Shown here piece after piece: positions 25,838 through 33,780 of a DNA stretch of 64,000 nt. The translations under genes and the position numbers were made by a program. Under the pieces are notes generated by a model. That model was not told the DNA's origin. It did not search any database and saw only the letters and a program-made list of their open reading frames with translations. Origin of the DNA: Candidatus Baltobacteraceae bacterium (GTDB lineage Bacteria > Vulcanimicrobiota > Vulcanimicrobiia > Vulcanimicrobiales > Vulcanimicrobiaceae); contig DATJTX010000021.1 of the NCBI GenBank assembly GCA_035502855.1, positions 1 through 64,000 on the forward strand, read 5' to 3'. Each line of letters starts with the position of its first letter. Within the stretch, counting starts at the first letter, position 1.

Positions 25838-26982
25838 CGTCGAAGCGCATCCAGCTCGCGGAAAAAGCGTTCGATCTCGTCGTCGGTCGTGTAGAAGTGC
25901 GGGCTCACGCGCAGCCCGCAACCGGGACGGTAGTCGATGAAGACGCGGCGCGCAATCAGCGCGCGGCAGACGCGATCGGCGCCGTCGAAGTCGATGCCGA
26001 TCCAGCCGGTGCGCGCCGGCGGGTCGAGCGGCGTATTGACCCGCAACCCGCGCTCGAGCGCCGCATCCGCAAGCCGCGTCGTCAACCGCAGGTTGTGTTC
26101 GCGAATGCGGCCGATGCCGATCTGTGCGATCAGCTTGTGCCCGCATTCGGCCACGACGTAGCCCGGGATCGTGGGCGTGCCGTGCGCGAAGCGATACATG
26201 GAATCGGCATAGCGAATCGGCGCGTCTTCAAAATCGAACGGCTGCGCATGCGCCATCCAGCCGGTAACGGCGGGGCGAAAGAGATCGCGCAGCTCCGGCT
26301 TGACGTAGATCCAGCCGCAGCCGGGGCCGCCGCACAACCATTTGTGCGAACCGCCGGTGACGACGTCGAGATCCCATTCGCGCACGTCGTAGGGATAGGT
26401 CCCCGTCGTCTGATACGCGTCGAGGCAGAGCAGCGCGCCGACGCGACGGCAGTGGGCCTGGATCGTGCGCACGTCGGCGATCGCCCCGGAAACATAGTAG
26501 GCGTGCGAGATCACGGCGATCGCGGTACGCTCGGTGATCGCGGCGATGATGCTTTCGGTCGGAATCGTTCGGCCGTCCGGCGAGGGAACGACGACGGTCT
26601 TCGCCCCATAGCGCTCCCACTCGCGCCAGACGTAGGTCAGCGATGGGAATTGCAGCGCTTCGTACACGACCTCGTTGCGTTCGGTCGAGAAACTCAGCGA
26701 GGTTGCAAGCGCGGCTTGGAGCACCGAGACGTTCGGTCCGAGAAAAACACTGCCCGGCGCAGCGCCGATCAGCGAGCCGATGCCGTCGGCGATCGCTGCG
26801 ATGCGCGGAATCCACCGTTCCCAGGCCTGCGGACCGTCGCTCGCCCACTCATCCCAATAGGCGGCGAGGGCGGCTTTCGCGCCGAGCGGTGCCGCGCCCA
26901 TCGAATGACTCACCAAGTACGTCGCGTTCGCCAAGATCGGGAACTCGTCGCGATGCAGGGCCTGTGTCGTCAGTGTGCTCAA
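25834..26982 (-). CDS. kynU: Aminotransferase class V-fold PLP enzyme, probable kynureninase
   Basis: A 382-residue fold-type I PLP enzyme. The PLP lysine is in VVTGGSHKWLCGGPGCGWIYV, similar to the (S/H)K(W/Y)L-GGPG site of kynureninases and other class V enzymes. ALLCLDAYQTTG supplies the PLP-nitrogen Asp, and the C-terminal GCGLRVSPHFYTTDDEIERF is also kynureninase-like. Kynureninase cleaves kynurenine to anthranilate and alanine. The tight link to tryptophan 2,3-dioxygenase is the main support; a cysteine-desulfurase or epimerase-like role is the alternative. I prefer the TTG at 26982, which overlaps the kynA stop as TTGA; a GTG at 27021 would overlap kynA by 43 bp. Confidence 0.75.
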   Translation of the reverse strand: MSTLTTQALHRDEFPILANATYLVSHSMGAAPLGAKAALAAYWDEWASDGPQAWERWIPRIAAIADGIGSLIGAAPGSVFLGPNVSVLQAALATSLSFSTERNEVVYEALQFPSLTYVWREWERYGAKTVVVPSPDGRTIPTESIIAAITERTAIAVISHAYYVSGAIADVRTIQAHCRRVGALLCLDAYQTTGTYPYDVREWDLDVVTGGSHKWLCGGPGCGWIYVKPELRDLFRPAVTGWMAHAQPFDFEDAPIRYADSMYRFAHGTPTIPGYVVAECGHKLIAQIGIGRIREHNLRLTTRLADAALERGLRVNTPLDPPARTGWIGIDFDGADRVCRALIARRVFIDYRPGCGLRVSPHFYTTDDEIERFFRELDALRR

Positions 26983-27755
26983 GCGTACGATCCTTTGCCC
27001 AAATAGGTCCGTACTTCCCACAGTTCGGGGAAGAAGCGGTGCACCAGTGTTCCTTGCAGGTAGTGTGCACCCGACGATCCGCCGGTGCCCGTGCGCTGCC
27101 CGATCATCCGCTCGACCATGCGCACGTGCCGGCCGCGCCAGAGCAGAAACCGTTCGTCGAATTCGATCAGATCTTCCATCAAGAGATAGAGATCGTAGTT
27201 TGCGTCGGCATCGGCGTAGATGAGCCGCATGCTCTCGACCAGCGCCGCGCTCGGTTCCACCGCGTAGCCGCGGCGTGTGAGAAGCGCCTTGACCCGGTCG
27301 TAGAGCGAGGGGGCTGCGAGGCGCGCCTGCAGGCGCGCGCGCTGTGTCTCGTCCATGTCGATGTGGGCCAGCGTATCGGTCCGGCGCACCCCGCAGAGAA
27401 ATTCCATTTCCCGGAACTGCACCGACTGAAAGCCGCTGGCCGGATTGAGGTTGTCGCGAAATTGGTTGAACTCGTGCGGCGTCATCGTTTCGAGCACGTC
27501 GATCTGCGATTCGAGCAGGCGCTGAATCGTGTGAACCCGGCGGAAATACTTCGAGACACGCAAGAGATCGTCACGGTCGAGCGCCGCGATCGTCGCATCG
27601 AGTTCGTGCAAAAGCTGCTTGAACCACAGCTCATAGACCTGGTGGATGACGATGAAGAGCATCTCGTCATGATGCTCGGGGCGCGAGAGCGGATGTTGCA
27701 GTCCGAGCAGCTCGTCGACCTTCAGGTACGAGCCGTACGAGAGCCGATCGGGCAA
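26979..27755 (-). CDS. kynA: Tryptophan 2,3-dioxygenase
   Basis: A 258-residue heme enzyme that opens the indole ring of L-tryptophan to N-formylkynurenine. Family hallmarks are clear: LSYGSYLKVDELL, the heme-region HHDEMLFIVIHQVYELWFKQLLHELD (His and Tyr/Phe pocket), NPASGFQSVQFREMEFLCG, and the C-terminal GTGGSSGAHYLQ with the substrate-carboxylate Arg nearby. The start is TTG 27755, 12 bp after the upstream inhibitor gene; no ATG is available in frame. The next gene is a probable kynureninase, giving a short tryptophan-to-anthranilate route. A kynurenine formamidase is not obvious here. Confidence 0.94.
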   Translation of the reverse strand: MPDRLSYGSYLKVDELLGLQHPLSRPEHHDEMLFIVIHQVYELWFKQLLHELDATIAALDRDDLLRVSKYFRRVHTIQRLLESQIDVLETMTPHEFNQFRDNLNPASGFQSVQFREMEFLCGVRRTDTLAHIDMDETQRARLQARLAAPSLYDRVKALLTRRGYAVEPSAALVESMRLIYADADANYDLYLLMEDLIEFDERFLLWRGRHVRMVERMIGQRTGTGGSSGAHYLQGTLVHRFFPELWEVRTYLGKGSYA

Positions 27756-27767
27756 CTCAGCGGCCCA

Positions 27768-28163
27768 CTATTGGACGGTGACCGTGTAGGTCAGCGTCTT
27801 CGCCGGCGGCGCGTCGGGCTCGAACGGACGGCTGTAGCTCAGCACGATCGTCGCCGTCCCGGTGCGGTTCGCGTGGTAGATGAAGATCTGCTGACCGGGA
27901 GCACCCGGCATTGCCTGCTCCGGCGGCTGGGTCACGTTGCCTTCATAGGCGACGATCAGGTCGCTGGGGAGCGTCTGCGTCCAGCTGTATCCGGTCGACG
28001 CGTTCGATTGGAGCGCGATGAAAAAATCCTCGCCCGCCTTGACGGTAATACCGCTCGCGGCGTCGGTGTCGATAAAGACCGGAGAATGCGGATTGATCGA
28101 TGCCCCGGCCGGTGAGAACCCGAGCGCGAGTGCAACGAGCAGTGCGATCGAGAATCGCTTCAT
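27768..28163 (-). CDS. Chagasin-like (I42) protease inhibitor, secreted
   Basis: A 131-residue protein with a signal peptide (MKRFSIALLVALALGFSPAGA). The mature Ig-like domain shows the three I42 inhibitor loops in order: NASTGYSW (NPTTGY-like), GAPGQ (GxGG-like) and SRPFEP (RPW/F). I42 proteins block papain-type cysteine proteases. The likely site of action is the periplasm or cell surface. It overlaps the DUF962 gene by 4 bp and sits just before kynA in the same direction, so it is probably co-transcribed, though a link to tryptophan catabolism is not evident. Confidence 0.85.
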   Translation of the reverse strand: MKRFSIALLVALALGFSPAGASINPHSPVFIDTDAASGITVKAGEDFFIALQSNASTGYSWTQTLPSDLIVAYEGNVTQPPEQAMPGAPGQQIFIYHANRTGTATIVLSYSRPFEPDAPPAKTLTYTVTVQ

Positions 28164-28483
28164 GTGTGGTGGACTCCTTGGGTGCGCGCGATCTCTTCGT
28201 TGATCGATCCGCGCAGAACGTGCCAGGCCATCAAATAATCGCCGCGCAGCGAGGCAAACGGCGCGCGGAAGGTTTCGGGTTTATTGTGTTCGATGAACGC
28301 GTGCGAGAACCACGCGGGTCCGTATCCGGCGACGAGCCCCACGCCGGCGAGCCACGGTTTGCGCATTGCGAGCGAGCCGAGTACGAGCGTGGTTGCGGCA
28401 ATCGTTCCGGCGACGTGTAAGGCGCGCGTGCGCGGATCGCTGTGCGCCAGCAGATAACGCGGCCAGAACTCCTCGAAACTCAT
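28160..28483 (-). CDS. DUF962 / Mpo1-like membrane protein
   Basis: A 107-residue protein with two predicted helices (about 24-42, 45-62) and the DUF962 histidine pattern: RALHVAGT, GPAWFSHAFIEHNKPETF and GDYLMAWHVL. Yeast Mpo1 of this family is an iron-dependent dioxygenase of 2-hydroxy fatty acids; whether bacterial members do the same is uncertain. First gene of the leftward run that continues through the I42 inhibitor, kynA, kynU-like and MATE genes; its stop overlaps the next start (ATGA). Confidence 0.8.
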   Translation of the reverse strand: MSFEEFWPRYLLAHSDPRTRALHVAGTIAATTLVLGSLAMRKPWLAGVGLVAGYGPAWFSHAFIEHNKPETFRAPFASLRGDYLMAWHVLRGSINEEIARTQGVHHT

Positions 28484-28531
28484 AGGCCTGGCATACGGGG
28501 GTCCGAGCGCCTTCTCCTCGAAGCGACGCGC

Positions 28532-29131
28532 ATGGAACGAGCTCTCGGCGTGGCCGCGCTGATCCTCTTGCTGGGCGGCTGCTCGCAGTCCGCCCAGTCG
28601 ACGTCCTCACCGTCTCCCCAGGCAACCAATCCGATCGGCTTTCCGCTCTACACCCCGAGCACGATCTTGCGGGCGAGGCCTCACGAAGTCATCGCCGAAT
28701 CGCCCGCGTCGATGGATCAACTCGATATGTGGCTGCAGGGCCTCACCGCGAACCCGCCGCCCGGATATGCGGTCGCGGCAAGCGGTTCGAGCATGGATGC
28801 TGCGCACACGCGCGCGAAGGCGATGGGCGTCGAATTCCAAATCTTCACCCACGCGATCGATGGGAAGACGCACGCGCTCGTCGTTGTCGCGCTCGATCCG
28901 TCGACGTTCGAAGCCAAGGCCGGACCCATCCTCGGCCTGATCGACAAGTACCCGATGCTTCCCCCGATCCTGCGCGACCCGATCGACCAGCAGGCGAAGG
29001 AGCGAACCGGTTTCACCGTCAGTCAGGCGCTCGATCCGGCGCAACCGATCGGCGCTGCACTGGCGGCGGTGCGTGCGATGCGCAATTCCGGCGAGCGCGG
29101 CGTGGTGCTGGTCGATGCGGCAAGAAATTAG
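28532..29131 (+). CDS. Putative lipoprotein
   Basis: A 199-residue protein with a type II signal peptide MERALGVAALILLLGGCSQ; the lipobox LLGGC predicts lipidation at Cys17. The mature part starts with a Ser/Pro-rich linker, followed by a mixed alpha/beta domain of about 150 residues that I do not recognise. ATG 28532 was chosen because the signal peptide begins there; an extension to 28442 overlaps the divergent DUF962 gene. It overlaps the following gene by 17 bp, indicating an operon. Confidence 0.68.
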   Translation: MERALGVAALILLLGGCSQSAQSTSSPSPQATNPIGFPLYTPSTILRARPHEVIAESPASMDQLDMWLQGLTANPPPGYAVAASGSSMDAAHTRAKAMGVEFQIFTHAIDGKTHALVVVALDPSTFEAKAGPILGLIDKYPMLPPILRDPIDQQAKERTGFTVSQALDPAQPIGAALAAVRAMRNSGERGVVLVDAARN

Positions 29132-29843
29132 TTCCGCGCGACGCGCGCTGGCGGCGCTCGCCATGCTCCTCACGACGGCCGCAACGCCGTCGTATTCATA
29201 CGTCGGCATTCAGGGACTCGCGCTGGTCGGGGTGCATCGCGACGTAACCGGAAGTGAATACGGCATCGGCGCCGGGCCGCTGCTGCAGGTGCACGCCGGA
29301 TTTCGACGTTTCGCGCTGCACGTCGAAGGAATTCCGGTGGTGAGTATTCCCGGCACCCGCCCTTCGGCCGCATACGGACAGGCGACGCCGGCGCTCGGGA
29401 TTTTCAACGGCGACGCGGAGTACGCGCTCGACGCTCGCGGCTACGCGTGGGCCGGTTTCGGTGAGACGATCTACAATCAGCGCACGCCGCTGCCGGCAAA
29501 AGCGCAAACGGTGTCATCACGGCTGGCCGGCGCGCGGTACGTGCTGCGCTATCGCCGGCCGCTGGCAAAGCAACGCTTCGTCGAAGCGCTCTTCGGAACC
29601 GCACCGTATTTGAGCGGATCGGACGTCTACGTCTTCTTGGACGGTGCGCCCGATACGATCCGGCCCGAGCGCGCCTCCGAGATCGACGCTTCACTGGAGT
29701 ACGGCATCACGCATGGGCATACGCAGTGGCTTTTCGGTGTGCGCACGTTGAACTTCACCGCGCGGTATCCGCTCAGCGGCGAGGCCGCGGATCGCAACGT
29801 GGGCATCGGCCCGGTGATCGAATGGCGCGACTTGATCCGGTAG
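29115..29843 (+). CDS. Putative secreted beta-rich envelope protein
   Basis: A 242-residue protein with a likely signal peptide (SSARRALAALAMLLTTAATPSYS). The mature part has short alternating strands rich in Gly, Tyr and Arg (RYVLRYRRPL, LEYGITHGHTQWLFGVRTLNF), as in small outer-membrane barrels, but no family is recognised. ATG 29115 overlaps the lipoprotein gene by 17 bp; a later ATG at 29163 is possible and would shorten the signal peptide. The last 71 bp overlap the oppositely oriented alkyltransferase-like gene. Confidence 0.55.
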   Translation: MRQEISSARRALAALAMLLTTAATPSYSYVGIQGLALVGVHRDVTGSEYGIGAGPLLQVHAGFRRFALHVEGIPVVSIPGTRPSAAYGQATPALGIFNGDAEYALDARGYAWAGFGETIYNQRTPLPAKAQTVSSRLAGARYVLRYRRPLAKQRFVEALFGTAPYLSGSDVYVFLDGAPDTIRPERASEIDASLEYGITHGHTQWLFGVRTLNFTARYPLSGEAADRNVGIGPVIEWRDLIR

Positions 29844-30309
29844 TTGACAAAACGATGCCTTCAAATGCGAGCAATCGGCGGCGCAGGGAGTTCGGCCCGG
29901 CGCCTTTGATCCGTCCGTCCGCGCCGATCACGCGATGCGCCGGAATCAGCAGATCGTAGGGCGTGCGTGCCATGGCGGCGGCGACGCCGCGGTGCGCGAG
30001 CGGTGCGCCGATCGCCCGGGCGACGTCGCCGTACGAGATCAGCTCGCCGAATTCGAGCTGCGCGACCAGCTCCCACACCGTGACCATAAAGCGCGTGCCT
30101 TCGAGCCTGAGCGGAAGATCGAAGCGCCGCAGCCTTCTTTTGAAATAGGCGCGCAGTTGAGCTCGCGCTTCGCGCAGGAGCGGGTCGCGCAGCGGAGCGG
30201 TTCGCGCACGGGCGCGCGGACGGAACGCGCAGACGACGATACGCTCCTGCTCGGCGCGTAGGAATAACGGCGCACCGAAGGGCGTGGGAAGGAGCAGGTC
30301 AGTCGTCAT
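29773..30309 (-). CDS. Alkyltransferase-like (ATL) DNA-binding protein with PAHR in place of PCHR
   Basis: A 178-residue protein of the O6-alkylguanine-DNA alkyltransferase (Ogt/MGMT) family: an N-terminal ribonuclease-H-like segment, the helix-turn-helix with Arg finger (GELISYGDVARAIGAPLAHRGVAAAMARTPYDLL), then the active-site loop. The catalytic PCHRV is PAHRVIGADGRIKG here; the Ala codon is GCG at 29938-29940. Without cysteine it cannot accept an alkyl group. Alkyltransferase-like proteins, including a Thermus thermophilus member also carrying Ala, bind O6-alkylguanine and direct it to nucleotide excision repair. Residues after about 152 are a low-complexity tail overlapping the neighbouring gene. 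It is divergent from the SDR gene with 6 bp between start codons. Confidence 0.85.
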   Translation of the reverse strand: MTTDLLLPTPFGAPLFLRAEQERIVVCAFRPRARARTAPLRDPLLREARAQLRAYFKRRLRRFDLPLRLEGTRFMVTVWELVAQLEFGELISYGDVARAIGAPLAHRGVAAAMARTPYDLLIPAHRVIGADGRIKGAGPNSLRRRLLAFEGIVLSTTGSSRAIRSPGRCPRCDPRPRR

Positions 30310-30315
30310 TCGATA

Positions 30316-31194
30316 ATGAGTGTTATGTCACTGGCAGGGAAAACACTGTTCATTACCGGCGCGAGCCGCGGCATCGGCCTCGCGATCGCGTTGCGTGCGG
30401 CGCGCGAGGGCGCGAACGTTGCCATAGCGGCCAAGACCGCCGAGCCCAACCCGAAGCTGCCGGGAACGATCTTCACCGCCGCGCAAGAGATCGAAGCCGC
30501 CGGCGGTAAGGCGCTTGCGCTGCAGTGCGACATCCGCTTCGAGGAACAGGTGCAGGATGCGGTGACCAAGACGGTCGAGCGTTTCGGCGGGATCGACGGG
30601 TGCGTCAACAACGCGAGCGCGATCGCGTTGACGCCGACGACCCAGACCGACATGAAGCGCTACGACCTGATGAACCAGATCAACGCCCGCGGAACGTTCC
30701 TCTGTTCGAAGCTCACGATCCCGCATCTGAGCAAGGCTGCCAACCCGCACATCCTGAACCTTGCGCCGCCGCTCGACATGCAGGCGCGATGGTTCAAGAA
30801 CCACGTGGCATACACGATGGCGAAGTTCGGCATGTCGATGTGCACGCTCGGAATGGCGGCCGAGCTCAAAGATGCCGGAATCGCCGTCAACTCGCTCTGG
30901 CCGCTGACCACGATCGACACCGCCGCGGTACGCAACCTGCTGGGCGGTGAAGCGATGGCGAAGTCGTCGCGTAAGCCCGAGATCGTCGCCGACGCGGCGA
31001 TCGCGATTCTGCATCGTTCGAGCACGGAATGCACCGGGAACTTCTTCATCGACGAAGAGGTGCTGCGAAGCGAAGGCGTCACCGACTTCTCGCCCTACGC
31101 GCACGATCCGAACGCGTTGCTCGCGCCCGACTTCTTCGTGCCGGACGACGTCATCGCACGCTCGAAAACCAAGCTCCTTCCGCTTCCGTGGTGA
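30316..31194 (+). CDS. Short-chain dehydrogenase/reductase (HSDL2-like)
   Basis: A 292-residue NAD(P)-dependent SDR. The cofactor motif TGASRGIG is at about 15-22; NNAS is at about 98; the catalytic triad region has NLAPP (Ser replaced) and YTMAK with Tyr and Lys at about 171 and 175. The extended tail after residue 235 and the pattern LNLAPPLDM resemble the hydroxysteroid-dehydrogenase-like 2 group, linked to lipid metabolism. It starts at ATG 30316 or three codons later (30325). It is followed 7 bp later by an enoyl-CoA hydratase gene in the same direction, suggesting acyl-CoA or fatty-acid chemistry. Confidence 0.87.
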   Translation: MSVMSLAGKTLFITGASRGIGLAIALRAAREGANVAIAAKTAEPNPKLPGTIFTAAQEIEAAGGKALALQCDIRFEEQVQDAVTKTVERFGGIDGCVNNASAIALTPTTQTDMKRYDLMNQINARGTFLCSKLTIPHLSKAANPHILNLAPPLDMQARWFKNHVAYTMAKFGMSMCTLGMAAELKDAGIAVNSLWPLTTIDTAAVRNLLGGEAMAKSSRKPEIVADAAIAILHRSSTECTGNFFIDEEVLRSEGVTDFSPYAHDPNALLAPDFFVPDDVIARSKTKLLPLPW

Positions 31195-31201
31195 GAAACA
31201 T

Positions 31202-31954
31202 ATGAGCGACCATATCCTCTACAGTAAAGACGGCGCGGTGGCGTCGATCCGGTTGAACCGGTCCGAGAAGAAGAACGCGATCACGGTCGCGATGTATCAG
31301 GCGATGGTCGATGCGCTCGACGATGCCGCGCGCGACGACGAGGTGCGCGCGGTCGGGATCTACGGCGGGAGAGATTTTACCGCCGGAAACGACCTCGCGG
31401 ATTTTCTCGGCGGCGGTTTCCTGGCGGCATCGCACGGCGCCGACATGCCGGTGATGAAATTTCTGCGGACGCTGGTTTCATTTCCCAAGCCCCTGCTGGC
31501 TGGCGTCAAAGGCGTTGCGATCGGCATCGGCACGACGATGCTGATGCATTGCGACGCGATCGTCGCGGGGCGCACGGCGCGGTTCGCCCTTCCTTTCGTG
31601 AAGCTCGGCCTCGTTCCGGAAGCCGGCTCGAGCGTGCTCCTTCCGTTGATCGCCGGCCGGATGCGCGCGTCGTGGTTGATGCTCTCGGGCGAGCAGTTCG
31701 GTGCGGACGAGGCGCACGAGTTGGGTCTGATCACGCGGGTCACCGACGACGAGGACGTCGACGGCGCGGTCGCGCTGATGTGCGGGCAGCTCGCCGAATT
31801 ACCGCGCAACGCGCTGATGACGACAAAGCGGCTTCTCAAAGCGCGCTTCGCCGATCTGGTCGCGCGCGCGATGGACGACGAGAGCGCCGAATTCGCCGCG
31901 GCGCTGACCACCGACGAGGCGCGCGCCGCCTTCATGAAGTTTCTCGCCCGCTAA
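31202..31954 (+). CDS. Enoyl-CoA hydratase/isomerase family protein
   Basis: A 250-residue crotonase-fold protein. The oxyanion-hole segments are GRDFTAGNDLADF (about 57-69) and KGVAIGIGTTMLMHCDAIVA (about 101-120). The later Glu site lies near FVKLGLVPEAGSS. The usual second catalytic Glu can be assigned in this last stretch, so hydratase or isomerase activity is plausible. ATG 31202 follows the SDR stop by 7 bp; a longer frame from 30947 is only overlap with the SDR gene. It ends 4 bp into the convergent Fic gene. Confidence 0.88.
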   Translation: MSDHILYSKDGAVASIRLNRSEKKNAITVAMYQAMVDALDDAARDDEVRAVGIYGGRDFTAGNDLADFLGGGFLAASHGADMPVMKFLRTLVSFPKPLLAGVKGVAIGIGTTMLMHCDAIVAGRTARFALPFVKLGLVPEAGSSVLLPLIAGRMRASWLMLSGEQFGADEAHELGLITRVTDDEDVDGAVALMCGQLAELPRNALMTTKRLLKARFADLVARAMDDESAEFAAALTTDEARAAFMKFLAR

Positions 31955-33225
31955 GCGCCCGCGGAACCGGGCGCGCGGCGCTTCGCGATCGTCGTATTAC
32001 CGGCGGGTGAGGCGAGTTGCCGTTCAAGAGCCGTGAACGTGGCGATCACCTCGCGCGCTTCGAAAACTTGACGCCGCTTGCGATCGGAGAGGGCGCTGAG
32101 GATATTCGCCTTCGCCAAGCGCTCGAGCGCGCTGATCGCCGCGGGGAGCGAACAACGGATGAGCTTTACGACCGAGGCGGCGGTGACGACCGGACTTCCG
32201 GGAAGGGCCCGCATCAGGCGGAAAACCGCTGAGTCGGACCGCACGTGTCCGATACGCTCGCGCCACTGCGCTTGAAGTGTCGCGATGCGTTGCTCGTAGG
32301 CGACGGCGTCGTTGACGGAGCGGGTGCAAGCCGACGAAAATGTTGCAATCCACCGATTAAGTCCCTCGAGCGCCGGAGCCGATGTTGCGTTGCCGACGTA
32401 ACGCGTCGCGGTGAGGCCGGCGACGTAGTCATCCGCCATGGTGGCGAGGACGAGCGAGACCGGCGGCGTGATAACGGTGGTGAGACCGCGCCGGCGAAAA
32501 ATCATGTGAACGAGCGCGCGCCCAACGCGGCCGTTTCCATCGGCGAAGGGATGAATCGTCTCAAATTGCGCGTGCGCGATCGCCGCTTGCATGACCGCCG
32601 GCGTCGAGTCGGAATTGCAAAACGCGCAAAGGTCGGCCAGTAACTCGTCAACGTATTGCGGCGGCGGTGGGACGAACGCAGCAGAGCACGGATTATGCGA
32701 GCTGCCGCCAATCCAATTTTGCGTCGTTCGGACGACGCCACCGAGATGATGCAGCGACGTCGGTTGCATGAGGCGCCGGTGAACGTCGAGCAGTAGGTCG
32801 CGCGTGATCTCGCTGCTCCGATCGACAGCTTCGAGCGCATAATGCATGGCGTCGACATTTCCGAGCACTTCCGCGGCGGTGACGTCGTGTGGATCTTCAT
32901 TCCGTACACGCGCGATATCGGCGCGTAGTAATCGGCGCGCGCCGACTTCGAGCCCTTCGATTTTTGAAGAACTGACGGACTCCGCGCGGAGGAGCAGCCG
33001 CGCGAGGGCCTCGGTGTCGGCTAGGGCGCTTGCGGATTGGTCGAGACGGGCGATTGCAAGCTCGGCGTCAGCCACGTCGGCTGCTTCTCGGGCAGAAATC
33101 GTAAACTGACGTTCCATGAGGCGATCTGGGACGTAGGCGGTATAGTCACAGCCCTGCCGATCGCGGCGGGACAGCCCGGTGAGGGGCCCAGCCCCGGGCC
33201 AGTAGCCTTTAATTACCGTGGCCAT
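31951..33225 (-). CDS. Fic-domain AMPylase-type protein with N-terminal inhibitory helix and C-terminal winged helix
   Basis: A 424-residue Fic protein. The catalytic motif HPFADGNGRVGR spans about 225-236 with active His225. An N-terminal alpha-inhibitory motif SSSKIEG (Ser86, Glu90) marks a class II Fic whose activity is self-restrained. The region around 345-410 looks like a DNA-binding winged helix. Fic enzymes usually transfer AMP to protein hydroxyls. ATG 33225 lies within an inverted repeat (33207-33233) on a very AT-rich stretch, unlike the GC-rich surroundings, suggesting recent acquisition and possible autoregulation by the C-terminal domain. Confidence 0.9.
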   Translation of the reverse strand: MATVIKGYWPGAGPLTGLSRRDRQGCDYTAYVPDRLMERQFTISAREAADVADAELAIARLDQSASALADTEALARLLLRAESVSSSKIEGLEVGARRLLRADIARVRNEDPHDVTAAEVLGNVDAMHYALEAVDRSSEITRDLLLDVHRRLMQPTSLHHLGGVVRTTQNWIGGSSHNPCSAAFVPPPPQYVDELLADLCAFCNSDSTPAVMQAAIAHAQFETIHPFADGNGRVGRALVHMIFRRRGLTTVITPPVSLVLATMADDYVAGLTATRYVGNATSAPALEGLNRWIATFSSACTRSVNDAVAYEQRIATLQAQWRERIGHVRSDSAVFRLMRALPGSPVVTAASVVKLIRCSLPAAISALERLAKANILSALSDRKRRQVFEAREVIATFTALERQLASPAGNTTIAKRRAPGSAGA

Positions 33226-33233
33226 AATTAAAG
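33207..33233. promoter_or_regulatory. Inverted repeat over the fic start codon, candidate operator
   Basis: CTTTAATTA (33207-33215) and TAATTAAAG (33225-33233) are perfect 9-bp arms separated by 9 bp. The right arm contains the last base of the fic start codon (ATG on the minus strand at 33223-33225). The surrounding 33205-33260 is strikingly AT-rich, with promoter-like TATAGT and TTTATGATAT stretches on the minus strand. A dimeric DNA-binding protein, perhaps the Fic protein itself, could bind here; that is inference. Confidence 0.5.
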
Positions 33234-33342
33234 ACTATATCATAAATATTAGTTTGGCAGTCGCTGGTTAAAGATTGCGGGCCCTTCTGATAAGCGAAGG
33301 CTCGAAGTTTTGCGCCATTCGCAGGATGCGACCCTTCGAGGC

Positions 33343-33614
33343 TCGCCTTCGGCTCGCACCTGCGGGTGACGGAGCATCGCCTTCGGCTCGCACCTCAGGG
33401 TGACGGAGCATCGCCTTCGGCTCGCACCTGCGGGTGACGGAGCCTCGCCTTCGGCTCGCACCTCAGGGTGACGGAGCAACGCCTTCGGCTCGCACCTGCG
33501 GGTGACGGAGCATCGCCTTCGGCTCGCACCTGCGGGTGACGGAGCATCGCCTTCGGCTCGCACCTGCGGGTGACGGAGCATCGCCTTCGGCTCGCACCTG
33601 CGGGTGACGGAGCA
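33343..33614. repeat. Eight tandem copies of a 34-bp repeat
   Basis: Eight direct units of 34 bp run head to tail (33343-33376, 33377-33410, and so on to 33581-33614). The core is CTTCGGCTCGCACCT(GC/CA)GGG. Units 2 and 4 carry CA instead of GC at the variable point; unit 3 ends in C; unit 5 begins AC instead of TC. There are no spacers, so it is not a CRISPR array. Flanking arms CCTTCGAGG (33333-33341) and CCTCGAAGG (33653-33661) form an inverted repeat around the array. It looks like a mobile or slipped intergenic repeat family. Confidence 0.9.
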
Positions 33615-33726
33615 ACGGTCATCCTGAGGTGCACGAGCGCGCAGCGCGAGTGCCTCGAAGGACGCGACGAGCGTCCTCTTCGCGATCGGCGATGGCGCTT
33701 CGTCGAGCAATTGATGTGTGACGCTT

Positions 33727-33780
33727 CCTTCGACTACGCTGCGCGGAGCTTGTCCTCTAGCGAGCGCAGCGAGTCGAAGG
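33727..33780. repeat. REP-like palindromic element
   Basis: CCTTCGACT-A-CGCTGCGC (33727-33744) pairs with GCGCAGCG-AGTCGAAGG (33764-33780), giving a 17-bp stem with a single bulge and a 19-base loop. It lies 22 bp after the end of the leftward livF gene, so it may also act as a transcription terminator or mRNA-protecting structure for that operon. The sequence style (TTCGACT...AGTCGAA) is typical of dispersed intergenic repeats. Confidence 0.75.

Noticed and set aside
29773-30309. Active O6-methylguanine-DNA methyltransferase
   Set aside because: The PCHR cysteine is replaced by Ala, so alkyl transfer is not possible by the known mechanism.
33343-33614. CRISPR array
   Set aside because: Units are contiguous with no spacer sequences and no cas genes are nearby.
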